Origin: CBDCUQ01 sp965222835
GTDB lineage: Bacteria; Pseudomonadota; Alphaproteobacteria; Rhizobiales; Hyphomicrobiaceae
DNA: 64,000 nt
NCBI GenBank assembly: GCA_965222835.1
Contig: CBDCUQ010000003.1
Location: forward strand, 682,001-746,000
Direction: 5' to 3'
Below, in pieces: positions 1 through 8,565 of this stretch. Both the position numbers and the translations under genes were made by a program. Position 1 is the stretch's first letter. Each line of letters opens with the position of its first letter. Under the pieces are notes generated by a model that was not told where the DNA came from, ran no database searches, and saw only the letters and a program-made list of their open reading frames with translations.

Positions 1-55
1 CTCCTCAGAGCATCGTGCGAATGTTCGGTCGAAATAGAAATGTTGGAACGAGATA

Positions 56-586
56 ATGGCCAATATCTCACGTCACGCGAAACGTCCTGCTGCAGGGAGA
101 AAAAGCTCAAGCAGGGACAAACCCGGGGAGTATGATCTTCTTCGGCTTGAGAATCAGCTGTGCTTTGCATTGTACGTGGCCACGCGGGCAATGACGAAGA
201 CTTACCGGATCCGCCTCGACCCGCTTAAGCTGACCTATCCGCAATATCTCGTCTTGCTCGTACTTTGGGAAGAGGACGGACTATCGGTCTCCGAGATCGG
301 TGAGAAGTTGATGCTCGATTCAGGAACCCTTACGCCTCTACTCAAGCGCCTGGAGCGTTCGCAGATTATAAGACGGCAGCGCAGCTGGGAAGACGAACGG
401 GAAGTGAAGATCTGGCTCACTGCCAAAGCGAACGAATTGCGCGATGCGGCGCTTGAAACCCGACGCTTCGTCGGCTGCCGTCTTGGCATGAGTGAACAGC
501 AGATCCTGAAGCTCCGCTCTGATCTTATGCACATGGTGGCACAGCTCGACGCGAATTCGGGGGCCGAAGCCGAGGCCGCCGAGTAA
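56..586 (+). CDS. ohrR: MarR-family regulator, OhrR-like organic hydroperoxide sensor
   Basis: This is a winged-helix MarR-type repressor of 176 residues. The N-terminal motif NQLCFALYVATRA with Cys36 matches the OhrR subfamily, where the equivalent reactive cysteine senses organic hydroperoxides. The 30-residue Lys/Arg/Ser-rich head before it is longer than in usual OhrR proteins of about 150 residues. The helix-turn-helix lies at about residues 80-110 (LSVSEIGEKLMLDSGTLTPL), followed by the basic wing with DERE. In this family the regulator normally sits beside ohr, the peroxidase it represses; ohr is not in the window and may lie left of position 1. The ATG at 56 is preceded by a weak purine-rich stretch (GGAACGAG). 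Confidence 0.85.
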   Translation: MANISRHAKRPAAGRKSSSRDKPGEYDLLRLENQLCFALYVATRAMTKTYRIRLDPLKLTYPQYLVLLVLWEEDGLSVSEIGEKLMLDSGTLTPLLKRLERSQIIRRQRSWEDEREVKIWLTAKANELRDAALETRRFVGCRLGMSEQQILKLRSDLMHMVAQLDANSGAEAEAAE

Positions 587-669
587 CCCCAATCATCGTG
601 CGCTCCTTTGTGGTCGCCTATGTGGTTTCCTATGACCGGCGGCCGGCTTCGCGCAAACCCCGCTGTCGT

Positions 670-1119
670 TCACAGCTCCAGCAGATAGCTGGTGCCGAAT
701 CCTGCAGCGTAGTCGACCAAGGATATGGCTACGGGTGCCACCGAGAAAACCGCCAGTTGTTTTCGGTCCTGGGGCACGAACCTTCTAGACTGCGGCAATC
801 TTTGAAAGAGGCGCGTCGAAATCTCGTCGGCCGCGTCCTTGTCAAAGACGCGCGTTGCAAGACCCGACATCGACAAGCCAGACAGCTTATAGAAATTCTC
901 CGTCTGGTTCGCAATGGCCACTGAAACCTTGTTGTTGAGTTTGATGTTGCCGACCTTTTGAGAGGCCGCGTCTGTCGCGAAATGCACCGTGAAGTCATCA
1001 TTTACGTAGTTGACAACCGTGGCCTGCGGAAACCCATCGGGGCGAACCGTGGCGAGTGTCATGAGGTGCTGAGAGCCCAGCACTTCGAGAATCTTTGATC
1101 TTAGCGCCGCGTCGTCCAT
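670..1119 (-). CDS. Pyridoxamine 5'-phosphate oxidase-fold (general stress FMN-binding) protein
   Basis: The 149-residue product has the split-barrel PPOX fold pattern: an opening strand HLMTLATVRPDGFPQATVVNYV, then FTVHFATDAASQKVGNIKLNNKVSVAIA, which is the FMN-contacting core in this family. Such small proteins bind flavin or haem and are often called general stress proteins; the substrate cannot be told from sequence. The start has GAAGGGA directly upstream of ATG. It converges with the ohrR-like gene (83 bases apart) and is followed upstream by a CBS protein on the same strand, so the two may be co-transcribed. Confidence 0.75.
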   Translation of the reverse strand: MDDAALRSKILEVLGSQHLMTLATVRPDGFPQATVVNYVNDDFTVHFATDAASQKVGNIKLNNKVSVAIANQTENFYKLSGLSMSGLATRVFDKDAADEISTRLFQRLPQSRRFVPQDRKQLAVFSVAPVAISLVDYAAGFGTSYLLEL

Positions 1120-1168
1120 TCCCTTCGCTTTCGGTGCCTGCTTTCACTGCGGCATATTCTTGTTTGGG

Positions 1169-1612
1169 TCAATGAACCGGCGGATCTCCATGAATGTAGG
1201 TCTCGAGCTGATCAATTGTGTGCTGCTGGTCATCAATGATGCTCTTGACCAGGTCGCCGATCGAAACGATGCCGGCAACACGGCCACTTTCCACAACCGG
1301 CAGATGGCGCACGCAGACCCGGGTCATTATTTCAAGGCACGTTTCGATGCTCTCATCTGGGCCAACACACGCGACGTCCTTTTCCATGATCTCGCAAACG
1401 CGTGTGTTCGGCGAGGTCCGGCCCTTGAGCAATACATCCCGCGCATAGTGCCGCTCCGTGACAATCCCAACGAGCTCGTCTCCGCTCATCACCAGGATCG
1501 AACCAACATCTCGATCGGCCATCAATTTGATGGTCGCATAGACTGTCGTGTCGGGCGTGACGAAAACGTAGTCGTGTCCTTTCACTTTCAGCAATTGATT
1601 GACAGTCGTCAT
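1169..1612 (-). CDS. Two-CBS-domain protein
   Basis: The product is 147 residues and consists of little besides a tandem CBS pair: residues about 8-60 (VFVTPDTTVYATIKLMADRD then GSILVMSGDELVGIVTERH) and about 75-130 (MEKDVACVGPDESIETCLEI then RHLPVVESGRVAGIVSIGDLV). Stand-alone CBS pairs usually bind adenine nucleotides and regulate a partner. The ATG at 1612 is chosen over an in-frame start 45 bases upstream because it has a strong ribosome site, GAGGGAGG, six bases before it. The partner is not identifiable from context. Confidence 0.85.
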   Translation of the reverse strand: MTTVNQLLKVKGHDYVFVTPDTTVYATIKLMADRDVGSILVMSGDELVGIVTERHYARDVLLKGRTSPNTRVCEIMEKDVACVGPDESIETCLEIMTRVCVRHLPVVESGRVAGIVSIGDLVKSIIDDQQHTIDQLETYIHGDPPVH

Positions 1613-2048
1613 TGGGCGCCTCCCTCTCAAGAGTCCCTTCGGTACCGGCAGTGCCACGACTGGTTAGGGCAATGCCGCGTCAGACTAAGTCTTAGAGATT
1701 CCTGATTTTCGTTGAATGCAATGACCTAAGGCAAGTATTTTTCCAAGCTTGCCTAATTTGGTGGACAGTATTCCCCTCTGCCGCGCTGCAGCATCGTTTG
1801 CGCTGCGTTGGACGACGTGAAGGTCCGATCCAGTTCTTACGGATCCAGGGGATGGTTGAGTTCGAGCTAGATGGTGCAAGGGCTTTCCAAGCAAGCTTGC
1901 TGCCTGTCTTCATCGACGAGAGAACACGACCACATTCAATTTCCCGAACGGTTGCGACATACAGCGCGCGCAGACCCGATTCAAAATGCGCCGATCCGTT
2001 GTTCGTGTGCTGACTTCTTACAAGCGTGTTTACTTCCAGCGAATAGAT
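1613..2048. other. Intergenic, no gene seen
   Basis: Only short overlapping reading frames without family resemblance or good ribosome sites lie here. The stretch must hold the promoter of the CBS gene on the minus strand; no clear promoter, operator or terminator could be picked out by eye. Confidence 0.4.
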
Positions 2049-3263
2049 TCAACAAGGTGGAACAAAACCGGAGATAAAATGGCCGACAAAGACGGTGTCA
2101 AACCAATGGTGCCAATCTGTGTCACCTGTTAGCGGCGCAAGCGCGATTCTCTCGTCGGAAAAAATTCCGCCAGATTTCAGAGTCGCTTGGTTTGTATCTT
2201 CGAGATCCCGATTATGCAGGTCGAGCGTTAAGATCGCATCGCCTCCCTTCATTGTGACGAGGGCCGTGCCAGACCTGCCTTCTTGATCCCAGGCAAAGCG
2301 CCAGTCACCATTCTCCTTTTGGCCAGCACCCATGACAACCAACGGGACGTACCTGTTCTGCCGCCCTGCGACGAGGGTGGAGAAAATACCAACGCCATAG
2401 CGGCGCGTATGATCCTCCCACAACCATATTTGACGAACTGTGGCATGGGCGCGGGAACAATCGATCCTTGTGAACGGACCGAGGAGCCGAAGGGACTGCT
2501 TCGCCGGCGCCGGATCGATCGGGGGTGGCGCTGTGACAAACGAATAGTCCCGCTCGTTGAAGGTCACTGACAGTTGGTCAGACTGCGTTTGGGCAATTTT
2601 GATGTCGACTGGCAGGCCGACTGGGGCCTTTAGTGCGGCTTCCCAGCGCTGTGCCTGATCAGGGATTCTGCGAAGTCCTGACCCGTCTGGACTATAGTGG
2701 CATTCGGCGTCTTCCTGACACTGATAGAACAACCAGACTCTGCCCTCTGCATTCACGATCAGACGCGTCAAATGAGATTGGCCCTTGATCCGCCAGTGGC
2801 CGATGGGATGGTCCGCCGATGGGGTGCTGAATGGTCCAAAGTACCTTTCATAATCCTCCGGACTGCGGAACTTGGCTCGGAACAACAGCCGATTGCTTTC
2901 GTCAATGAGTTTGCCCAGGCGCTCGGATTCGCGGCCCACCTGGATCCACTTAAAGCTCATTCCCCCGCCGACAAGAACCAGTACCACGGCCAGCAGTGCT
3001 GCTGACTGCCGCCATTCCTTGACGAACAAGAGTAGCGCCGCAAAGCCGTATAGGCACGCCAGTGCGATGCTGAATAGGAGGATGTCGAGCCGGATCGCAG
3101 CATGCGACCAGAGAAGCATCCTGATTTCGTAACCGAGCGCGGCAATTCCTGCGGCGATGACGACGAACAACCAGAGCCGCGCTCCGCCTTTCAGGCGGAG
3201 TGTGGGCCATAGCAGCAACACCCATAAAACGAGAAGGACCCAATAGAGCAGGTACATCATCAT
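2049..3263 (-). CDS. Unknown membrane-anchored protein
   Basis: I do not recognise this 404-residue protein. Four hydrophobic segments fill the first 115 residues (about 3-20, 28-48, 60-82 and 90-107), so the N terminus is a membrane domain. The remaining 290 residues are soluble, with many Trp, Tyr and charged residues, and include a short phrase VWLFYQCQEDAECHYSPDG with two cysteines, possibly periplasmic. Three consecutive ATG codons open the frame (3263, 3260, 3257), so the exact start is uncertain by two residues. It stands alone, with about 310 and 435 bases of non-coding sequence either side. Codon use resembles neighbouring chromosomal genes. Confidence 0.65.
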   Translation of the reverse strand: MMMYLLYWVLLVLWVLLLWPTLRLKGGARLWLFVVIAAGIAALGYEIRMLLWSHAAIRLDILLFSIALACLYGFAALLLFVKEWRQSAALLAVVLVLVGGGMSFKWIQVGRESERLGKLIDESNRLLFRAKFRSPEDYERYFGPFSTPSADHPIGHWRIKGQSHLTRLIVNAEGRVWLFYQCQEDAECHYSPDGSGLRRIPDQAQRWEAALKAPVGLPVDIKIAQTQSDQLSVTFNERDYSFVTAPPPIDPAPAKQSLRLLGPFTRIDCSRAHATVRQIWLWEDHTRRYGVGIFSTLVAGRQNRYVPLVVMGAGQKENGDWRFAWDQEGRSGTALVTMKGGDAILTLDLHNRDLEDTNQATLKSGGIFSDERIALAPLTGDTDWHHWFDTVFVGHFISGFVPPC

Positions 3264-3573
3264 GCCACTCTCTTACCAATCTTCGGTCCACCTGTTTGCT
3301 GCACCCGTCTTAGGACATTGCCGACCGCGCTTCTTTACTGAACAACAATTTCGGGAACGGGTGCAAACGCCGGTCGCGTCCGTGATTATTGGAGCCGGAA
3401 GCCCTTAGTGGCCACGGAAACTGATGACTCAGACGTTGATGGTAAGACGACCGCGCTGCGGGCATGCCGGCGAGGCCCACGCTTGACCCCAAGTGCACGC
3501 AGCTGAGGGTGCGGCGGGCATAGTCCCGCGCCCACAAAGGCCCGATTCGCTGATCGGCCAGTGACCGATCTGG
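3264..3573. other. Intergenic, no gene seen
   Basis: No convincing coding frame, tRNA, strong hairpin or repeat was seen between the divergent or tandem minus-strand neighbours. Confidence 0.35.
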
Positions 3574-3882
3574 TTAAGGGCACGCGACTTTTTTCAGATA
3601 CTTCGAGCCCGCATAGCCAACATGTTTGCCGGTGTCGATTTTGCACCACCAAAGGCCGCATACGGGCAGGCCGGATTTTTCGACGATGGTACCGCCTTTG
3701 ATGGACGTCAGGACTGTGGAGGACCAGAGCGGACCGGCCCTGACGTTGAGGTACTTGGCATTGACGACGCGGTAGCAGTTTTGGGCGGCGGCATCAGGAA
3801 CGGAAACGCCGAACGACGCAGCCGCAATCGCAAGCACCGCGAACGCGCGGACCACGGTGGATGGGGTTCTTTGAATGATCAT
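3574..3882 (-). CDS. Secreted bacterial SH3-domain protein
   Basis: The 102-residue product begins with a signal peptide (basic start MIIQRTPSTVVR, hydrophobic AFAVLAIAAASFGVSV, then AAAQ cleavage region near residue 33). The mature part is one SH3b domain: NAKYLNVRAGPLWSSTVLTSIKGG with the typical LNVRAGP phrase, and a C-terminal YAGSKYLKK that matches the usual G-W/Y-V-x-x-x-Y-L ending. Such domains bind peptidoglycan or peptide ligands in the periplasm. Four cysteines (mature) suggest disulphides. The start at 3882 has AGGAAGGA seven bases upstream; an earlier in-frame ATG at 3912 has none. Confidence 0.8.
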   Translation of the reverse strand: MIIQRTPSTVVRAFAVLAIAAASFGVSVPDAAAQNCYRVVNAKYLNVRAGPLWSSTVLTSIKGGTIVEKSGLPVCGLWWCKIDTGKHVGYAGSKYLKKVACP

Positions 3883-4175
3883 GCCACAATCCTTCCTATT
3901 ACTCTGAAACATTGAATGTCGTACTCGAATTTGCAGCGGTTATGAGACGAACGGTGAGCTTTTCCCCCTTTTGTGCCCACTGGCGCCTGCCACCGCGTAT
4001 TCTTTCTACAAGCTGCCGCGCTATTTGAACATAGAACTAAGTAGCCTCAAACTTTGGGTCATGGCGCGTCTCTACCATCGCCGCGTTGCAGCATTGTCAT
4101 TCGCTGTTAGCGGTAAAGCGTGCGTGGGGGCATGCTGGCGATGCCGGTTGAAGCTCGAAACACTTTGGACATCCG

Positions 4176-4703
4176 ATGGCAGACAATATCGAAATCCGAA
4201 CGAGCGTGCCGGGCGACCTGTCCGCGATTGAATTGCTCTACCGGGATGCATTTCCAAACGAAGACCTGCTGCCCCTCGTAAGGGACCTGATACGGGAATC
4301 GCCGGTAACGTTCTCTCTTGTTGGGATTGTCCGCTCAAATCTGATCGGGCATGTCGTCTTCACCACGTGCGATGTTACCGAGAGCTGCCTCAAGGTCGCG
4401 CTCCTGGGACCGCTTGCCGTGGCCTCCGCCTGGCAGAGACAGGGCTTTGGCAGCGCCATGGTCCTCGATGGCTTGCACCATTTGGAGAATGAGGGGTTTG
4501 ACCGCGTCTACGTGCTCGGCGATCCTGCCTACTACGGGCGTCTCGGTTTTTGTCCCGAGTCCGATGTCAAGCCGCCGTATCCCGTGCCTGCTGAATGGAG
4601 CGGGGCCTGGCAGTCGATGCGCCTCGGCAACGCTGAAGTAAGTTGCCATGGCAGACTATCTGTGCCGCGACCCTGGCGCCAACCCGCCCTTTGGGCGCCC
4701 TAA
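4176..4703 (+). CDS. GNAT-family N-acetyltransferase (YhbS-like)
   Basis: The product is 175 residues. The acetyl-CoA loop is visible as VASAWQRQGFGSAMVLDGL at about residues 92-110 (Q/R-x-x-G-x-G/A), followed by VYVLGDPAYYGRLGFCPES, a phrase characteristic of the YhbS-type GNAT subgroup. These enzymes transfer acetyl from acetyl-CoA to small amines or protein N termini; the substrate is not predictable. The gene stands alone between the SH3 protein and a decayed hisA fragment. Confidence 0.85.
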   Translation: MADNIEIRTSVPGDLSAIELLYRDAFPNEDLLPLVRDLIRESPVTFSLVGIVRSNLIGHVVFTTCDVTESCLKVALLGPLAVASAWQRQGFGSAMVLDGLHHLENEGFDRVYVLGDPAYYGRLGFCPESDVKPPYPVPAEWSGAWQSMRLGNAEVSCHGRLSVPRPWRQPALWAP

Positions 4704-4842
4704 CGGGAGCCTGTGCAATCCGCGTTTGCCCCATGCAGTCGTGAATGCCGACCAAAGAGTTGGGCGGCCTTATTGATTGCGCTGCCGACTCCGACTTCGC
4801 GGAGCCGGCCGGAAGCGCGGGTTTGACAATTTGCGTGGCCGC

Positions 4843-4971
4843 CTACGCTTTCCGCGCACCCGCAAGCAGCGCGAGCGCTTCTGTCGGATCGATGCGGCCA
4901 TCGTAGAGAGAGCGACCTGCGGCAGCAACCGAACCATACCGGTTCTCAAAATGTCGGAGCGTGTTCCACAT
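4843..4971 (-). pseudogene. 3' remnant of a hisA-like gene
   Basis: An open frame of 42 codons from ATG at 4971 to TAG at 4843 ends with GRSLYDGRIDPTEALALLAG, followed by ARKA and the stop. This mirrors the C terminus of the intact HisA in this window (GRALYDGRIDPKEALALVAA then AEKT and stop). About 24 residues align; the first 18 codons do not resemble HisA at the same place. The piece therefore looks like the extreme 3' end of a HisA-family gene left by a partial duplication or deletion. A 16-base motif just downstream (4801-4816) also recurs at 8075-8090, near the real hisA. Confidence 0.6.
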
Positions 4972-5002
4972 TCAGCCTTGTCGTTGTGAAGTATCGGCCG
5001 AG

Positions 5003-5614
5003 TTATTGGTCCAAATTGGCTGGGACATCAATTTGGCCCTTGTTCCACCACGGACTTGAATCAATTGCCTGTCCGTCTTTTCGAAACTCGACATAAAGAA
5101 CGGGTCGGTGCGCGTTTGTGCCTCCGCCAGTTGGTGTGTCCGCCGGCATGCTTCCAACAGGTTCGGCAGCAAGCACGAATTGACCGGCTCTTGCCGTCAG
5201 CTCCCCGGCCCCAGCAATTAGAATCTGATAGCCACAGCTGAGACCGATCGTCAGAAGGTTGCCGTACGTGCGAAAACGGCCCGCATGTTTGATCCATCCA
5301 TCTGCCGGACTAACAATCATCGCGCCAGGAGATGCCGAAATCACAATACCTTTTGAGATGCCACCATACGGCATTTTTGCGCCATACCGAATTGAGATCC
5401 GCCCCTTGACCGGCAATGGCAAGAGTCCCTTAACCTGCTCGAAATCCGAACCACAGTGAGCGCGTTGTATGCGGCCCGACTGATGATCGTTGTGCTCCGC
5501 AACGCTAGGGGCGTGCGGCAAGGCCGCCGCGGCCGCCATCCGTTGCGCCAAGGCATCCGCTGCAGAACTTACACAAAGCCAGGCACAGGCAATTGTTCGA
5601 ACATACCCTGACAT
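5003..5614 (-). CDS. Degenerate LytM/M23-domain protein, EnvC-like
   Basis: From ATG 5614 the product is 203 residues with a signal peptide (YVRTIACAWLCVSSAADALAQ). Residues about 70-195 follow the M23 pattern: GRISIRYG, GIVISASPGAMIVSPADGW, GRFRTYGNLLTIGLSCGYQ, GQFVLAAEPVGSM, LYVEFRKDGQAIDSSPWW. The zinc-binding residues of active M23 enzymes (H-x3-D and H-x-H) are absent, as in EnvC-type activators of amidases. Unlike ordinary EnvC proteins of about 400 residues, the N-terminal coiled coil is missing, so this is either a short paralogue or a truncated copy. An upstream in-frame start at 5683 would add 23 residues before the signal peptide and is less likely. Confidence 0.7.
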   Translation of the reverse strand: MSGYVRTIACAWLCVSSAADALAQRMAAAAALPHAPSVAEHNDHQSGRIQRAHCGSDFEQVKGLLPLPVKGRISIRYGAKMPYGGISKGIVISASPGAMIVSPADGWIKHAGRFRTYGNLLTIGLSCGYQILIAGAGELTARAGQFVLAAEPVGSMPADTPTGGGTNAHRPVLYVEFRKDGQAIDSSPWWNKGQIDVPANLDQ

Positions 5615-6144
5615 TGGTGATCGGTCATCGCGGCGCAAGCCAAGCGATTGTCCCTCTACTGAAGCCAGGCTGATGTGTCCCAAATTCGGTTGACCGGAAT
5701 GAGGCGGGCCAACCGACCCCGAACCTCCGTCATTACACCGAGAGTTTTCTGTCGGCTATCAGCGTTCGAGTAGACGTCATGCGGACATGGCCGCGAGGAC
5801 CGAGTCTGACCCCAACCGGAAGTCAGAGGCCAATGCAGTTGTCCATTACAGTCTGACCCTTTCCCGTCCGAATATCGGCCCTCGCATGCGCCTTGTCGGA
5901 CCATTGAGCGCGTCAACCTGAGTAATAACTTGCTGTTGAAAAACTAGCGTCAAGCGCATTTGGCCTGCCCCTCGTAACGATGCCAGTTCTAACGTAAGAA
6001 CTGGCATCGTTACGAGGGGCAGGCCAACAACTTCAAGTGTTTAACAGTGATTGATCGCAACATTCTTTAGTTTTGACAATGCAGGCCACACCGCTCATAG
6101 TTAATGCGAGCGGTTGCTGATACATTGATTAGGTGGAGCTCATC
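5615..6144. other. Intergenic with long inverted repeat
   Basis: About 530 bases without a supported gene. The left part shows no family resemblance on either strand; the right part holds the perfect inverted repeat at 5960-6027 and then the AT-rich leader of the next gene, with the ribosome site AGGTGGAG at 6131-6138. Confidence 0.4.
5960..6027. repeat. Perfect 31-bp inverted repeat with 6-base loop
   Basis: The left arm is 5960-5990 and the right arm 5997-6027; they are exact reverse complements with loop AACGTA between. No T-run follows on either side, so it is not a standard terminator. It sits at the border between normal chromosomal composition and the AT-rich gene that follows. It could be a cruciform, a transposon or integration end-pair, or a target for a dimeric protein. 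Confidence 0.9.
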
Positions 6145-7470
6145 ATGCGCTCGACACATAAGGTTGGAATCGCATTCTTCGTTCTACTAGTCATTTGCAC
6201 TACTTCGGCCTGGGTTGATGCGCAGGATGTCCCAAACTTCACCGTACCAAGTTATCGGGTCGAGCACCCACGAACAGATGAAGCTGGAAAAGAAATCGAA
6301 GCAAATAAAATTCCAAAAATACCTCTTCCAGAAATAACGCTCAGCCATGTTGAACGAGGGCAGGACATTGGTCAGTATCTAATATTTTTTCCCAAATCGC
6401 AGGAGCGCAAATCAAACTGGATTGTTGTATTATTGAAAGGGCGGACAGTAATTGATCAAAATGTGACGATTGAAAAGTGGAGCCCAAAACGGATTACTGT
6501 GCAGCTTTCTCCATTGAATGCTGAACGTGTTTGGAATTTCAAGTTTCCGAATAGATACAAACTCGCCGTCGCCGATCGACAAACGCTTCGAACAGTCTCC
6601 CAGAATATGCCGCTACCTATTCCGCCGCCGGTGCGTACGGATATTGGTACAGTATCGGATTGTGCTGCGTGGAAGAGAAGATTAGGTGCGTTCTCTATAC
6701 TCGAAGGTGTCGGGGAACGAATTCGATCAGGTGAAACTCTCGTTCTTGACGAAGAAGAGTGGCAAAATAATCCTGGCTATTGGTGGCGAGCGCAAGTGGA
6801 TCCTGGCAATTGCGACAACGATGGAGACGGGAGCGATGTAATGCAGGGGGGGGGAATAGTCGCCGTCTTTAGCGGATCAGATCATTGTTTTAATGAAGAA
6901 AGAAGGATCTATGAATCATTTGTGGAAGGATTGAGCGGGGAAAGGCGAGAACGATACTATTGGTTTCGTGTTCCGAGACGGCTAAAGGGATTTTGTGGAG
7001 GAGGGAATGATTGTGACGATAATGACGCCAACCGCTTTCCCGGGAATATAGAAATCCCGAACAACCAAGACGAAGATTGTGACCCAACAACAATTGGCGA
7101 AAGAGATCTAGATGGCGACGGCTACACTGATTCGAGGGTAGACAACAGCGAACACTACCCTGACTCTGAGGTAGGTACCGATTGTGACGACTCAAACTCA
7201 AGTATACATCCGCATGCCTCCGAAGTTTGTGATGGGAAAGATAACGATTGCGACGCTGATTATGATGAAGAAGTACTTATATCGGTATTTCGTGATGCTG
7301 ATTTAGACCTTTATGGTGATCCGTTGACCACACAATTTCAATGCCACGCAGACAATGAATGGGTTGTAAACTCATTGGATTGCGATGACTCCAATAGGCA
7401 GAAGAACCCCATGTTCGGTTGGTACCTACAAAGTGATGGAGCTGGTTGTACGCAGACGCCTCCGAATTAA
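6145..7470 (+). CDS. Secreted protein with MopE-type Asp/Cys metal-binding motifs
   Basis: The 441-residue product has a signal peptide (VGIAFFVLLVICTTSAWVDAQ). Residues about 25-270 match nothing I know. The C-terminal third carries D-C-D-D motifs near residues 290, 346 and 412, with SNSSIHPHASEVCDGKDNDC and repeated D-x-D-G-D/Y-G phrases (DLDGDGYTDS, DADLDLYGD). This is the putative metal-binding repeat known from MopE and many secreted deltaproteobacterial proteins, and probably binds calcium. The gene is clearly more AT-rich than its surroundings, with codons such as ATA and AAT used freely, which suggests horizontal transfer. ATG 6145 follows AGGTGGAG by six bases; a GTG 12 bases upstream overlaps that ribosome site. 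Confidence 0.75.
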   Translation: MRSTHKVGIAFFVLLVICTTSAWVDAQDVPNFTVPSYRVEHPRTDEAGKEIEANKIPKIPLPEITLSHVERGQDIGQYLIFFPKSQERKSNWIVVLLKGRTVIDQNVTIEKWSPKRITVQLSPLNAERVWNFKFPNRYKLAVADRQTLRTVSQNMPLPIPPPVRTDIGTVSDCAAWKRRLGAFSILEGVGERIRSGETLVLDEEEWQNNPGYWWRAQVDPGNCDNDGDGSDVMQGGGIVAVFSGSDHCFNEERRIYESFVEGLSGERRERYYWFRVPRRLKGFCGGGNDCDDNDANRFPGNIEIPNNQDEDCDPTTIGERDLDGDGYTDSRVDNSEHYPDSEVGTDCDDSNSSIHPHASEVCDGKDNDCDADYDEEVLISVFRDADLDLYGDPLTTQFQCHADNEWVVNSLDCDDSNRQKNPMFGWYLQSDGAGCTQTPPN

Positions 7471-8270
7471 CATTGCTGATTCACTGTTGAGCATTGCAGC
7501 GGGCGCTCAAGAGCACCGAGTTAGGCGACATTATTCAAATACCCAAAATCGATCGATGTGCGAGTTGTTTTCTGGCGCGAATCCGTTCGTTGCCGGTGCG
7601 CGGCGCAACGCCTTCGACTGCTGTCAGGGACGAAGCGGACGTCGCAAGTACATACCGATGAGGCCCGATTCTGGCCCATCGCCGACATCCCGGCGCCGCA
7701 ACATTATTTTCCGCCACCGAGAGCAAAGCAGACATCTTGCGTCGGAATCTAATCCCCGCTTCCAAAACCTGCCCCATACTCCCTTGATCCCGCCGCATAC
7801 GACCAGGGCCCAGGCTCGAGCTGGGAGCATGGGAGCATGGGAGCAGCGGGAGCGTGCCGGATACGCCATGCCCCTTCAGTGGTCATGGGGGCCGCTGCCG
7901 GTCATGAGAAATCATGATCCAACTGCCGTAACGATGCGCGGCAGGGATGGTATGCCAACGGTCTGAAAAGGGGGCCCACCCCCGTTGCACTTTAACTTGG
8001 TGCTTCCGACTCCGGCCCCGGCCCGAATGGGCCAAAGCCGGCGAAGCCGGCTCGTGCGCCTTCGGCGCGAGCGAGGAGCCGGCCGGAAGCGGCGGGTTAG
8101 CGATAGAGCGGCGAATGCCGCATCTATACATCTGTTACGAGGCTTCGCCGCTCTATCCCCTGTGTGGGGCATGCTCTTTGACAGTTGGCGTTGACTTTGC
8201 TCCGGCGGCTTGGCCGCTTCGGGGCTCGGGGTGTTTCACTTATGCGCCCGAATTCTGATTGCGGAGATTG

Positions 8271-8308
8271 AGGCACCCTGGATCCCGGCATTGAATGCCG
8301 GGATGACA
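8271..8308 (+). repeat. REP-like palindromic element, copy 1
   Basis: This 38-base unit contains the palindrome CCCGGCATTGAATGCCGGG and ends GGATGACA. It is identical to the unit at 8492-8529. Elements of this look are scattered through many Hyphomicrobiales genomes as intergenic repeats. Confidence 0.85.
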
Positions 8309-8362
8309 TGAGAGGGGTGCGAGAACGCCATACCTACCGCTGCAGTCGCAAAAAAACACAAC

Positions 8363-8390
8363 TGTCATCCCGGGGCTTGACCCCGGGATC
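8363..8390 (-). repeat. REP-like palindromic element, variant in opposite orientation
   Basis: It starts TGTCATCCCGGGG, the reverse of the CGGGATGACA end of the 38-base unit, and carries the palindrome CCCGGGGCTTGACCCCGGG. Together with 8271-8308 it forms an inverted pair about 55 bases apart. Confidence 0.8.
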
Positions 8391-8491
8391 TAGGGTCCAA
8401 CCGGCGCCAACATTTCGCTCAAAGCCAAGAGGGCCGTAAATCGAGCCGGGACGTGGCGCGCGATGCACCCGACCGCTGAGCTTCGAGGTAC

Positions 8492-8529
8492 AGGCACCCT
8501 GGATCCCGGCATTGAATGCCGGGATGACA
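8492..8529 (+). repeat. REP-like palindromic element, copy 2
   Basis: Exact 38-base repeat of 8271-8308, 221 bases downstream in the same orientation. Confidence 0.85.
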
Positions 8530-8537
8530 GTGGAGGT

Positions 8538-8565
8538 TGTCATCCGGGGGCTTGGCCCCGGGATC
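8538..8565 (-). repeat. REP-like palindromic element, second variant in opposite orientation
   Basis: It starts TGTCATCCGGGGGCTTGG and ends CCCCGGGATC. It is paired in inverted orientation with 8492-8529, nine bases away, repeating the arrangement of the first two elements. Confidence 0.8.

Noticed and set aside
5615..5916. Small minus-strand frame upstream of the LytM gene
   Set aside because: No ribosome site or domain; composition looks non-coding.
7535..8131. Several overlapping 60-90 codon frames in the gap before hisA
   Set aside because: They are built from palindromic and low-complexity sequence and overlap each other on both strands.
8271..8565. Repeats considered as a CRISPR array
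   Set aside because: Only two identical copies, palindromic in themselves, with irregular spacing and variants in alternate orientation; no cas genes.
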